A stretch of 11,169 nt of DNA from Acanthamoeba lenticulata (taxonomy: Eukaryota > Discosea > Longamoebia > Acanthamoebidae). The notes under the pieces were generated by a model. That model was not told the origin of the DNA, searched no databases, and saw only the letters and a list, made by a program, of their open reading frames with translations. Positions 1 to 7,838 of the stretch are shown piece after piece (the first letter of the stretch is position 1; each line of letters begins with the position of its first letter). The translations under genes were made by a program, and so were the position numbers. Where the stretch lies: assembly GCA_002179805.1 (NCBI GenBank), contig NAVB01004773.1, positions 1 through 11,169 on the forward strand, written 5' to 3'.

Positions 1-105
1 TTTCTACTGTTTTTTTTTTTTTTTAAGCATTTTATATATCATTTTGTTTTCGTTTTCTAATCAATATTTATCTTATTGTATTTTATTGATTGTGGTGGCG
101 CACAG
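1..105 (+). other. 3' part of a phosphoglucomutase intron, cut by the window edge
   Basis: The first 105 bases are AT-rich with a long T run near position 10-25 and end in a CACAG acceptor at 101-105. Coding similarity to phosphoglucomutase begins immediately after it. The intron is phase 1: the next exon supplies the last two bases of an alanine codon, giving A-W-L-S-I-L as in animal phosphoglucomutases. The 5' splice site lies outside the window. Confidence 0.8.
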
Positions 106-700
106 CTTGGCTGTCGATCCTGGCGTACAAGAATGCCAACGTGCCTGAGGGCGGCAAGCTCGTGTCGGTGGAGGACGTGGTCAAGGAACACTGGGCCAAG
201 TACGGCCGCAACTTCTTCTCGCGCTACGACTACGAGGAGTGCGACGCCGAGCCGGCTGGCGCGATGATGAAGCACGTCGGGGCCCTCATCGCCAGCGCCT
301 CGGACGAGACCATCCGCGACCGCCTCCAGACGCCGCACTACAAGCTGTCCATGTGCGACGACTTTGAGTACACCGACCCGTTCGACGCCTCTGTCGCCGC
401 CCACCAGGTACTTCCTCATCTTCTTCTCCTCTACCGCTTAGTTGATTCTCACCATCATCGTCCTTGGTCGAGCAGGGTTACCGGTTCGTGTACGCCGATG
501 GGTCGCGCATCATCTTCCGCCTGAGCGGGACGGGCTCGGTGGGCGCCACGGTGCGTCTCTACGTGGAGAAGTACGAGGCCGACGCCTCCAAGCAGTCCCT
601 CGACCCGCAGGACGCGCTCAAGCCGCTGATCGACCTCGCGCTCAACTTCTCTGAGCTGCCCAAGTACACTGGCCGCAACGAGCCCACCGTCATCACCTAA
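106..700 (+). CDS. pgm: phosphoglucomutase, C-terminal part (two exons, 5' end outside window)
   Basis: This is the last ~175 residues of phosphoglucomutase, which interconverts glucose 1-phosphate and glucose 6-phosphate through a phosphoserine, linking glycogen and sugar-nucleotide metabolism to glycolysis in the cytosol. The exons are 106-407 and 476-700. The intron between them (408-475, 68 nt, GTACTT...GCAG, phase 0) joins H-Q to G-Y-R-F. The visible part covers domain 4. It contains [17 protein letters not shown], close to human PGM1 as I recall it, then the phosphate-binding loop [16 protein letters not shown] (near 517-564), and it ends in TVIT as animal enzymes do. The active-site serine and metal loop lie upstream, outside the window. 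TAA stop at 698-700. Nothing suggests degeneration. Confidence 0.95.
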
Positions 701-767
701 ATGGGCTGCCTCGTGGTGAAAGACGCGCGGACGCCAATTGATGTACACGTTCATCTTGCATCATCAC

Positions 768-773
768 ATTAAA
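768..773 (+). promoter_or_regulatory. candidate poly(A) signal for phosphoglucomutase
   Basis: ATTAAA lies 68 bases past the phosphoglucomutase stop codon, a usual distance for a cleavage/polyadenylation signal. Assigned from motif and position only. Confidence 0.4.
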
Positions 774-930
774 TTGTCACCCCTACAAGATCTCCAGAAG
801 AAGCAAGAGAGTTGGTGCAAGAGAGGCCGTATATTGGCGTCGAGTAATGTAGCAAGATTTATCCATCTGTGGGAGGGAAACCCACCCACCGCTGTGTACA
901 CAGTGCGCTGCACACTTTGAGCAACGGCAC
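774..930. other. convergent intergenic region
   Basis: The phosphoglucomutase gene (+) and the EF-hand gene (-) end facing each other with 230 bp between their stop codons. Apart from the candidate poly(A) signal at 768-773 I see no gene, RNA or repeat here. No canonical AATAAA is visible on the minus strand downstream of the EF-hand gene. Confidence 0.5.
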
Positions 931-1300
931 TCAGTGGTCGTACATAAAGAGCATGTCCACGAACTGCTGGTAGGCCACCTGCCCAGAACCCCTGTCGGCC
1001 TCGTAGATCAGCTCGTCGATCTATGTGTGTTTAAGAGGAAGAGTTGGCGTGAGCAGGCTTGAAACAAAGGCACGGCGCTCAACCGCGCACCTCAGCAGGC
1101 GACATCGGCTCGCCCAGCTCAGTCAAGAGCTCGCGGAACTCGTGCGAAGAGATGTAGCCAGTGCCTGTAATAACAATCGCAGTCAATGAGATGAATTTGC
1201 TTGGTGGATGAAGTCAGGTTGCGTTCGTACTCTGCTTGTCAAAAATGCGGAAGGCCTCAATGACCTCCTCCTTGGTGTTAACGTGGTTCATCTTACTCAT
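931..1300 (-). CDS. 77-residue single-lobe EF-hand protein (calmodulin/myosin light chain-like), three exons
   Basis: On the minus strand the exons are 1300-1231, 1164-1091 and 1020-931. The introns are 1230-1165 (GTACGA...ACAG, phase 1) and 1090-1021 (GTGCGC...ATAG, phase 0). The 77-residue product aligns with only the C-terminal lobe of calmodulin: KEEVIEAFRIFDK, loop DKQSTGYISSHE, FRELLTELGEPMSPAEIDELIYEA, then DRGSGQVAYQQ. Loop 1 has the normal 12-residue length with D1 and E12 but Q at position 3. Loop 2 is one residue short and lacks the final Glu, so it probably does not bind calcium. An in-frame stop lies three codons upstream of the ATG at 1300, and I found no N-terminal lobe in the ~285 bp before the next gene. 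It could be a myosin-I light chain, a centrin/calmodulin relative, or a fragment of a longer gene; CAGCC just before the ATG could also be read as a splice acceptor. Confidence 0.75.
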
Positions 1301-1586
1301 CTTGGCTGATTATTTTAAAAACAATGCCACTCGCCGCCTCTTTCCGCTTAGATTGATGCACGTCTCTGCCTGGTGCCGTGCAGTGTTGTGTGGTTGCTCC
1401 AACGCCCACACCGAGACAGCGCCTTCATTTCCGGCTGATGTCGACATGGGGCAATGTTTTTCTGTTTTCATTTCTTGAGGCCAATATTAAATGATTTTTT
1501 TATCTGAAACACTATTTTAATGTTGACGACAATTTCGGACCAACGCTAAAATTAACCATAGGTACAGGAGGAAAGAGAAAAGGAAG
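1301..1586. other. intergenic region upstream of the EF-hand gene and downstream of the vWA gene
   Basis: About 285 bp lie between two minus-strand genes. The half next to 1500-1560 is AT-rich and probably holds the 3' end of the vWA transcript. TTTTAAAA at 1313-1320 is the only TATA-like element near the EF-hand start, but it is unusually close to it. I see no convincing coding sequence. Confidence 0.4.
1516..1521 (-). promoter_or_regulatory. candidate poly(A) signal for the Cys-repeat/vWA gene
   Basis: On the minus strand this reads ATTAAA, about 66 bases past the vWA stop codon, in AT-rich sequence. Motif and position only. Confidence 0.35.
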
Positions 1587-2903
1587 TTATGAGACAACAA
1601 GCCTCGTCGAACGGACAGCCTTCAGCTCGAGGCTGATGTGCTCGAACAGGTTGTCGATGTCTGACGCCGACTGCAGGTCGATGAAGCGGATGTCGTCGTC
1701 GCCCACGCTCGCCAGCTTGAGCACGGCCTGCTTGCCGGTACCGCTGAGGTTGATGCCGGCCAGGATGATCTTGAGGTTGCGCAGCTTGTTGGCCTGCTGG
1801 AGCAGGACCTGGGCCTCCTGCAGGCTGAGGCGCGACCTGTTGTCCTCGCCGTCCGTGAGGATGATGACGTAGGTGACCACCGGCAGCGGCGTGGCGGCGT
1901 CCACCAGCTTGCGGATCTGGAGGGCGGCGGTGACGGCCTGCGCGACGGCGTCGTACAGGGCCGTGTTGCCGTTGGGCTGCATCGAGTGGAACTTGCTCAA
2001 GTTGAGCTTCCTCTTGGTGTCGCAGTCGATCACCTCGACCTTGTCGTTGAAGGTGATCACGCTGCAGTAATCGCTGTCGCTCAGCTGGCCCAGGCACTGG
2101 TTGACGCCCTGGCGGGCCTTGTTCCACGACGAGCCCGCCATCGACCCGCTGGCGTCCACCGCGAAGCAGACGTTGATAAGGTTGACTGAGATCTGGGGCT
2201 GGATGCCCACGCGCTCCTCGAGCGACACGCGGCCGAGCAGGCCGGCGACGGCCGCCACCTCGGCAATGCTCGAGCTCACGCACTGGGCGCTGCTGGGCTT
2301 CGGGCAGCCCTCCTTGCACGCGCAGCCGCCCTGGCCGCCCTTACAGTGCGTGCAGTGCCCGGGGGCCTTGCACAGGCAGTCCCGCGGCTTGCTGCAGCCC
2401 TGCTTGCACGCGCAGACGCCATCGAAGCCCTTGCAGTGCGAGCAGTGCGATGGGGCGCGGCAGCGTGCCGAGTAGGGTTTGCCGCAGCCCTTCTCGCACG
2501 CACAGACGCCATCGAGGCCCTTGCAGTGCGAGCAATGCTGGCCGCCGGCGCTCGAGCCTCCGGAACTCACCACGCCGCCTCGAGGCTGACATTTGACCGA
2601 CGACGGGCGTGAACAGCCGCTCTCGCACGCGCAGGTGCCTTCGCGGCCTCGGCAATGGCTGCAGTGCTCCAAGGCTCCCGACGAGGAGACGGAGGACGTT
2701 GCCGTCACCGGACGGCACTGGGCGTAGCCCGGCTTGGCGCAGCTGTACTCGCAGGCGCAGCCGCCCGGGAGGCCCTTGCAGTGGGGGCAGTGCTGGCGCT
2801 GACAGCGCGAGCTGCGCTTCTGGGGGCAAATGGCGCAGGCGCAAGTCCCCTGGCCGCCCTTGCAATGGTCGCAATGGCCGCCGCTATTAAACAACCAGGA
2901 CAT
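1587..2903 (-). CDS. Cys/His-rich repeat protein with C-terminal von Willebrand A domain
   Basis: An intronless 438-residue protein. Residues 10-208 hold six repeats of about 26 residues with pattern HCxHCKG..G.CAC..GC.KP....C (six Cys and two His in most units), which resembles a metal-binding module but matches no family I can name. Residues ~238-420 form a von Willebrand A domain. Its MIDAS is complete: D250-A-S252-G-S254, T314 in NGNTALYD, and D351 in ILTDGEDN. vWA/MIDAS domains bind a protein ligand through a divalent metal. No signal peptide or membrane segment is visible, so the protein is probably intracellular. The ATG at 2903 begins MSWLFN, and the first repeat follows at once. The linkers between repeats 4, 5 and 6 are exactly four residues, which suggests recent tandem duplication. 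Related soluble vWA proteins act in ubiquitin or signalling complexes, but no specific function can be assigned. Confidence 0.9.
   Translation of the reverse strand: MSWLFNSGGHCDHCKGGQGTCACAICPQKRSSRCQRQHCPHCKGLPGGCACEYSCAKPGYAQCRPVTATSSVSSSGALEHCSHCRGREGTCACESGCSRPSSVKCQPRGGVVSSGGSSAGGQHCSHCKGLDGVCACEKGCGKPYSARCRAPSHCSHCKGFDGVCACKQGCSKPRDCLCKAPGHCTHCKGGQGGCACKEGCPKPSSAQCVSSSIAEVAAVAGLLGRVSLEERVGIQPQISVNLINVCFAVDASGSMAGSSWNKARQGVNQCLGQLSDSDYCSVITFNDKVEVIDCDTKRKLNLSKFHSMQPNGNTALYDAVAQAVTAALQIRKLVDAATPLPVVTYVIILTDGEDNRSRLSLQEAQVLLQQANKLRNLKIILAGINLSGTGKQAVLKLASVGDDDIRFIDLQSASDIDNLFEHISLELKAVRSTRLVVS
2280..2876 (-). repeat. six tandem Cys/His-rich coding repeats
   Basis: In protein coordinates the units are residues 10-34, 38-63, 80-105, 123-148, 153-178 and 183-208. 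Units 4-6 recur at an exact 90-bp spacing (2460-2537, 2370-2447, 2280-2357) and are similar at DNA level, for example the shared TTGCAGTGCGAGCA near 2430 and 2521. Units 1-3 are more diverged and have longer, Ser/Gly-rich linkers. Unit 1 is one residue shorter and has Q-K in place of the usual K-P. Confidence 0.9.
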
Positions 2904-3405
2904 GGTGATGTATAGAGATGTGTAGCCCTTGAAGGTCTTGTTGTGATGAGTTGGAAGGCCTGAGAACTGACTATCTGCTTGGCACTAGTGTTGGGAACTT
3001 CCTCCGGTTCAAGAAGAAGTGGAAGAAGAGATAGAAGGGGCTGGGTAGCCCTGGTAGACTTGTTCCTGTGGCTTGTGCTGTGCGGAGAGGGGAATAAGGG
3101 AAGTGCCACCGTGGCTGTGCGCTTGGTCTTCAATTAGCTACTCGTTTCGGCCGTATCGCGATTCGTTACCCTGTAAGGTGGCGGTCTATTCAGAAAGTGC
3201 CTAGAAAGTTTGGAAGGGACCAGGGAGCATCTTCCAATTAGGGCAGGGCACTAAATGTCCCTTCGCCGAATGGTTCTTTTCTGTAGACAGAAAATGGAAA
3301 TGAGCTTGACGAGGAAAATAAAAACGCAGAGACAAAAATAAACACAATTAGCGCCATTAAATCGGATTGATACAATTTCAAGGTTGATTGCTGGGAGGAA
3401 GGGAG
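2904..3405. promoter_or_regulatory. divergent promoter region between the vWA and coiled-coil genes
   Basis: About 500 bp lie between two start codons that point away from each other, so it should hold both promoters and 5' untranslated sequence. A-rich stretches such as AAATAAAAAC and AAAAATAAAC near 3314-3342 lie 60-90 bp before the plus-strand ATG. I see no clear TATAAA. Any coding potential on either strand here looks incidental. Confidence 0.5.
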
Positions 3406-6400
3406 ATGGAGAGCACAGTGCCGGGGCGAGGAGCCACGCCCCGTGGCAGCCGTCAGCATCGAGGAGGCCGCCATCGTGGCACCGACACGGAAGAGGAAAC
3501 GACAACAGATGACGCCGGCGAGGGAGAGGAGCTCGTTACGACCGAAGGAGAAGAGGAGCCCTACAGTGACGAGGAAGGTGGCATTGAGCGATTGGATCAC
3601 CTCCATTTGTTGGCTTCCGCCATTGCCGCTCTGCGTACCCCCCCCCCCCGTCATGCATTTTTTTATTTCTTTCATCGATTCTCATGCGTTCATCAGGCGA
3701 AGTAAGCGCTGACGAGGATGAGGAGAATGAGGACGAAGACGAAGATGAAGATGAAATGGAGAGCGCAGAGGACAAGGACAAAGAAGAGGACAAGAGGAAG
3801 CGGGCGAGGGTGGAGTCGCGGCGGGGGGCTTCCTGGGCTGCGGCGACGAAGCGGCGACGTCTCGTCAGGCAGAGCCTCGTGGCTCCGCTGGAGGCCGCCC
3901 ACGCCCACTTTGAGCAGCAAACCGCCCAGCTCCAGCAGGCCGCCGCCTTGGGCAAGATGCTTGTACGTCGTCTCTCTTCATCGGAGTTCTTCCCCTCATA
4001 TCTTGTTCTCATCCTCTCTTCATCATGGCACGCAGTTGGAGAAGAACAAGCAGCTCGAGGAGCAGCTCGAAGTCTACCACCAGTCCCCGATCCTCAACGA
4101 GTACCAGGACAAGGTCTGGCTTGCCCTTCACATCCCCAAACTTTCGCTAGCCTGACCGGGGTTGTGGGTGATGGCGTGGTCATTAACGGCGATGACAACG
4201 ACGTGACGACAACGACGATGACGATGATGAGGGAGCAGATACGAATGCAGCAGGAAAAGATATGGGAATTGCAGGCGCAGGAAGAGGCTGCGCGGACAGA
4301 GCTCGAGGAACTCAAGGTGGAGCTCAAGGTGAAGAAGCGGATGCTAAACTCCAAGTCGCGCCTGGCGGAGCAGCTCGAGGCCAAGCTGTGGGACTACATC
4401 CAGAAGATCGAGAAGGAGAAGGAGACGCGGGAGAACGAAGAGAGCAAGAAGCTCAAGCGCGAGATGGAGCAACGCGAGAAGATGCGGCGGCTGTCGGACG
4501 AGGTCGAGAACGCCAAGGAGGAGCTGCGGGAGGCCCGCGCCGACAACGAGCGGCTGCGCAAGCAAGTGGCTCACCTGCTCGACAAGCTAAGCACGGTTCG
4601 AACGACCGAGCGCTCGCGGGTCGCCGAGCAGCGCAAGTCCCGATCGGGCTCCTTCTCGCGCCGCTTCACTTCGTTCTTTGCTGGAAAGAACGAAAACGAA
4701 AGCGAAAGCGTCGGAGAAAGCGACGCCGAGCATATGGGCGACGACTACGATGAGCTTAGTTTTAGTGGCACGGAAAGCGAAAGCGGCAGCGCGCCCGGGT
4801 CACGCCGCCAGAGCGGGCGACAGCAGGAGTTTGCTGCCGCGGCGGCGGCCGAGGCCAATGAGTGGCGCGAGAAGGCCCGGAGGGTGCGCGAGGAGAACGA
4901 AGCCCTGCGGCGCGAGCTGAGCGCGCTGGCTGACGAACACGCGCGGCTGCGCGAGTCGGCCAACTCCATGCGGGAGCACGAGCGGCGGCTCGAGAAGGAG
5001 CGCAAGCGCGAGCGCAAGCTGCTGGCCCAGGCCCAGCAGACCATTGAAGAGCTCAAGATGCGCGCCATCGACGCCCAGCTCATGTCGACTTCATCGTCGT
5101 CTCCCTCATCAGCACCGGCGTCCTCCTCAGCCTTATCGCCCACTGGCTCGGCCGAGTCCACGCCGAGGTCCCACCAGCACCCGCGGCTGCCGCTGTCCTA
5201 CTCGCTGCCGGGGACGCCGAGCGTCGGACCGGCCGCCACGCCGCCGCCGGCGCCCTTCACGCCCGCCCACCACTACCCGCCGACGCCGCTGCAGCACCAG
5301 CACTCGCTGCCGTCGTTCTCGCCTCGCGGCCCCTTCCAGCCCCAGCACCACCAGACGTTCGTGGCGTCGCCGCGCCAGGCCTCGACGTCAAACGTTTTCT
5401 CGCCGCGGTCCCACGGCGGCCATCATCACCACCAGCATGGCCAGCAGCCGCCTCCGGCGCCCAGCCTGTTCGCCGAGTTGCAGCAGGACGTCGCCGACCC
5501 GGAGAGCGAGCGCAGCTTGCAAGACGAGCTCGCGGCCATCGACGATATTTTGCTGGGAGACGACGACGATATTGGTGGTGTCATCACCACGAACAGTGGG
5601 AGCTTTGGCGTCGCCCCTTTGGCCTCGGCTTCAGCGTCGGCTTCGGCTTCTCCCATCACGGGCAGTCCGACGCCGCGAGCGGCGCCCACGATCGCGGCCG
5701 CGTCGCCGATCCCGCGGTCGTTGTCAGAGGACGCTCGCGTGTGGGTCGTGGCCGAGGGCCAGCGCGGCCGCAGCAGCGCCACCGCCACCGCTACAACTAG
5801 CAGCAGCAACGCCGAGGCGAGCAGTGACAACAACGACGCGGCGGTTGACGACGCAAGCGACGCGGACGAGACAGCAAAGCCGGTGGGCAAGGGCGGCCTG
5901 TTCATTTTTGCCGAGGAGTTGGAGAAGAAGGTAGTCCAAAAGTTTGTCTACGACGAAGAGGTACTCCGCCCCGCCCCTCTCCTTCTTGTCCTTCTCCGCT
6001 TGGGGTGAGGGCCAGACTGACGTACGAGGCAGGAGCTGAAGGCGGGGCTGCAGGAGGAGGTCGAGGCCTGCGTGGCCGACTTCCTGGCCAAGCGCGAGCA
6101 AGAGCTCCAGTCCATCGAGCCGGCCGTCCTCAAAGAGCGCCGCAAGCGCGCCCTCTCGGGCGAGCGCGACGACCTTCTCCTCTTCTTTGGCGTTTTCCTC
6201 ACCGCCGCTGCCTCTGCCGCGTCGGCCGCGCCCGCTGTGGCCGACGAGCCCACGCCCGCCGCCGTCGCGTTGGCCGCTGCGGCCGCGGTGGACGATGAGG
6301 GGGACAAGGACGTCGAGGCCGACGGCGGCGAGGACGAGGATGGCTGGTGCATTCTCGACGAGTGGCGCATGAACCGACAACAACAGCAGCAGCAGAGCGC

Positions 6401-7139
6401 AACTGGCGGCAACGCGGGCCAGGCGGCAGCCGGCGGCAGCGGCAGCGGCAGCAGCAGCAGCACGACCCGAGCGCGACTCGGGAGTAGCAGCGGCGGAAGC
6501 GGCGGCGGCAATGCCGGGCGGGCCGTGGGGGAGGGCAAGCCGCTGGCGGCCGTGCAGACCTGGGTGAAGCACATCCCGTTCGATTTCGGCGGCAGCACCA
6601 GCGGCAGCAAGCGACGCGACAGCGACGCTGTGCCATCCGTCGAGCCCACTTCCACTTCTACTTCCTCGACTTTCTCATCGTCCTCATTTTTTTCTTCTAC
6701 GACGACGGCCACGACTTCGTCATTGGCCAACGACAAAGCCACGGCTGCGTCTGTCGCGGAAGCCAGCGCGTTGGACGACGAACTGGCCCGAATCGAAGCC
6801 GCCATCTCCGGCATGACGTCGCGAACCGCCGCGGTGCCCGCGGCGGCCTCGAACACAAGAGAGAATGATGATGACAATGATGCTGAGAAAAAGAATGCGG
6901 ACGACGAGGACGGAGATGACGAGAAAAAGCGAAGAGAACAGCAGATGCGGGCCGAGCTGGCCGAGCTTCATGGGCAGCTCTTGGCGCGACGCCGGGAGGT
7001 GCACGACGCCCTGCGGCCCTTCGTGGCCATCGTGCCCGCCACGGCGTCCGCTCTCGACCGCCGCCGTTTGCATCCAGGCACGCACGTTGCGTCCAAAGGA
7101 AGCCCGCCACGCGCGCTCGAACTTGTCATCTACGGTTGA
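3406..7139 (+). CDS. coiled-coil protein with CC1-box-like and Spindly-like motifs (candidate dynein adaptor), five exons
   Basis: The exons are 3406-3634, 3697-3962, 4036-4113, 4239-5960 and 6033-7139, giving 1133 residues. The introns are 62, 73, 125 and 72 nt, GT...AG; phase 1 for the first and 0 for the others, and the frames agree throughout. The protein runs in order: an acidic N-terminus (to ~107); a basic bipartite cluster KRKRARVESRR...TKRRRL (~109-132); a coiled coil from ~145 to ~308 that opens with QQAAALGKML/LEKNKQLEEQL; a second coiled coil (~395-474); a Ser/Pro/His-rich stretch (475-599); SLFAELQQDV (600-609); a low-complexity region with polyQ near 881; and a C-terminal coiled coil (~1062-1095). 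A158-A-x-x-G162 matches the CC1 box of BICD, BICDR, Spindly, TRAK and HAP1, which contacts the dynein light intermediate chain. SLFAEL matches the Spindly motif, which contacts the dynactin pointed end. Adaptor function is an inference; nuclear localisation is also possible from the basic cluster. The C-terminal end after ~7060 is the least certain part. Confidence 0.75.
3635..3696 (+). other. first intron of the coiled-coil gene, with a poly-C tract
   Basis: GTAC at 3635 is followed directly by an uninterrupted run of C residues (about 12, 3638-3649), then T-rich sequence and TCATCAG at 3690-3696. Splicing joins C to GC, making an Arg codon. This merges the acidic first exon with the acidic second one, whose in-frame upstream extension is intron sequence. 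Confidence 0.8.
4114..4238 (+). other. third intron of the coiled-coil gene, with a GAGCAG double acceptor
   Basis: The donor is GTCTGG at 4114, directly after the Lys codon of Y-Q-D-K. Two acceptors three bases apart (AG at 4234-4235 or 4237-4238) both keep phase 0 and lead into (Q)-I-R-M-Q-Q-E-K-I-W-E-L-Q. They differ only by one Gln. The exact acceptor is uncertain, but the frame change from exon 3 to exon 4 requires an intron here. Confidence 0.6.
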
Positions 7140-7694
7140 GGCCGCGGCCTCCTTGATGTACATAACGCCAGAAATTGTTAATTTTGAGGATTCAGCTAAT
7201 TAATTGATTAATTGATTAATTTATTGATGGCATTGTTTTTCACCTGTTGTCTTTCTTGTTTTGTTCTGCTTCTGGGCCCACAAGTGTGGCAGACAAGTGG
7301 CTAGTGAAAAAGGCGAGATGCAGACCAGGATCGTCACCTCAAACCATTGCATTTGTCTTTGGTTCAAAGTCTACATCACTTAAAGTGGTGGCCTGCTCGT
7401 TCCTCTATTCCGAGGAGCTGAGCGGTTCCCTACAATCCAATGACAACATCACCAGTGCACTTCTCCAACCTCCTTCTATTCATGCTTCATGCTTTCAATA
7501 GCCTGGTGTAAATGATAAAAAACATGATAACAGCAAATAGAGCACCGCTCATGAAGGACGACACTGTGGATGGTTTGTGTAGAGGACGGTGACTGCAACA
7601 TCACAAGAAATGGATACTATTCTAAAGCTTGCATTTAAGGTGCACCCGTCCTCATAATCAAGCTTTGACATAGCGAGAGCGGCTCTTTCCTGTT
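7140..7694. other. intergenic region between the coiled-coil gene and the 5S rRNA gene
   Basis: About 555 bp of mixed composition without a reading frame showing the G/C third-position bias of the neighbouring genes. It contains the short AT repeat at 7198-7222 and probably the 3' untranslated region of the coiled-coil gene. I found no tRNA-like B box or other RNA signature. Confidence 0.5.
7198..7222. repeat. short AT-rich octamer repeat (ATTAATTG)
   Basis: About three tandem copies of ATTAATTG, the last ending in TTT, followed by ATTGATGG. It lies about 60 bp past the stop codon of the coiled-coil gene, so it may be in the 3' untranslated region. Confidence 0.8.
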
Positions 7695-7813
7695 GGATAC
7701 GGCCATACTGCGCAGAAAGCACCGCTTCCCATCCGAACAGCGAAGTTAAGCTGCGCCAGGCGGTGTTAGTACTGGGGTGGGCGACCACCCGGGAATCCAC
7801 CGTGTCGTATCCT
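7695..7813 (+). rRNA. 5S ribosomal RNA
   Basis: A 119-nt 5S rRNA of the large ribosomal subunit. The ends pair as helix I: GGATACG at 7695-7701 with CGTATCC at 7806-7812. The interior carries the conserved 5S core CATCCGAACAGCGAAGTTAAG (read in part at 7731-7750) and the GGGTGGGCGACCACCCGGGAA helix near 7775-7795. It closely resembles the published Acanthamoeba 5S sequence as I recall it. It stands alone with no other rRNA gene in the window, which fits a dispersed 5S gene transcribed by RNA polymerase III. Position 8 (G) faces T in the 3' strand, a G-U pair that extends helix I. Confidence 0.97.
7743..7786 (+). promoter_or_regulatory. internal control region of the 5S gene (boxes A to C)
   Basis: 5S genes carry their RNA polymerase III promoter inside the transcript. 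A-box-like AAGTTAAGCTGCGCC begins at 7743 (about +49) and the C-box-like stretch ending GGGTGGGCGACC lies near 7775-7786 (about +81 to +92). These match the expected spacing for TFIIIA binding. Confidence 0.7.
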
Positions 7814-7828
7814 CTTCTTCTCCCTTCC

Positions 7829-7838
7829 TTTTGCTTTT
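7829..7838 (+). terminator. RNA polymerase III T-run terminators
   Basis: Two TTTT runs (7829-7832 and 7835-7838) lie 16-25 bases past the mature 5S end, in a pyrimidine-rich stretch. Four or more T residues on the coding strand stop RNA polymerase III. The 3' trailer would be trimmed. Confidence 0.6.

Noticed and set aside
1552..2319. Minus-strand open frame of 255 codons overlapping the vWA gene
   Set aside because: Out of frame with the vWA domain and made of Gln/Arg/Gly-rich low complexity; the vWA frame has intact MIDAS residues.
5044..5934. Plus-strand 296-codon open frame, Arg/Ser/Pro rich
   Set aside because: A shifted-frame shadow of exon 4 of the coiled-coil gene in GC-rich sequence; no recognisable content.
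5724..6877. Two overlapping minus-strand open frames (282 and 309 codons) opposite the coiled-coil gene
   Set aside because: Both are low-complexity Ala/Ser/Leu/Arg translations of GC-rich coding DNA; the plus-strand frame is continuous across a well-phased intron and fits the rest of the protein.
7355..7385. GGTTCAAAGTC, a tRNA B-box-like string
   Set aside because: No paired acceptor stem, D-arm or anticodon arm could be built around it.
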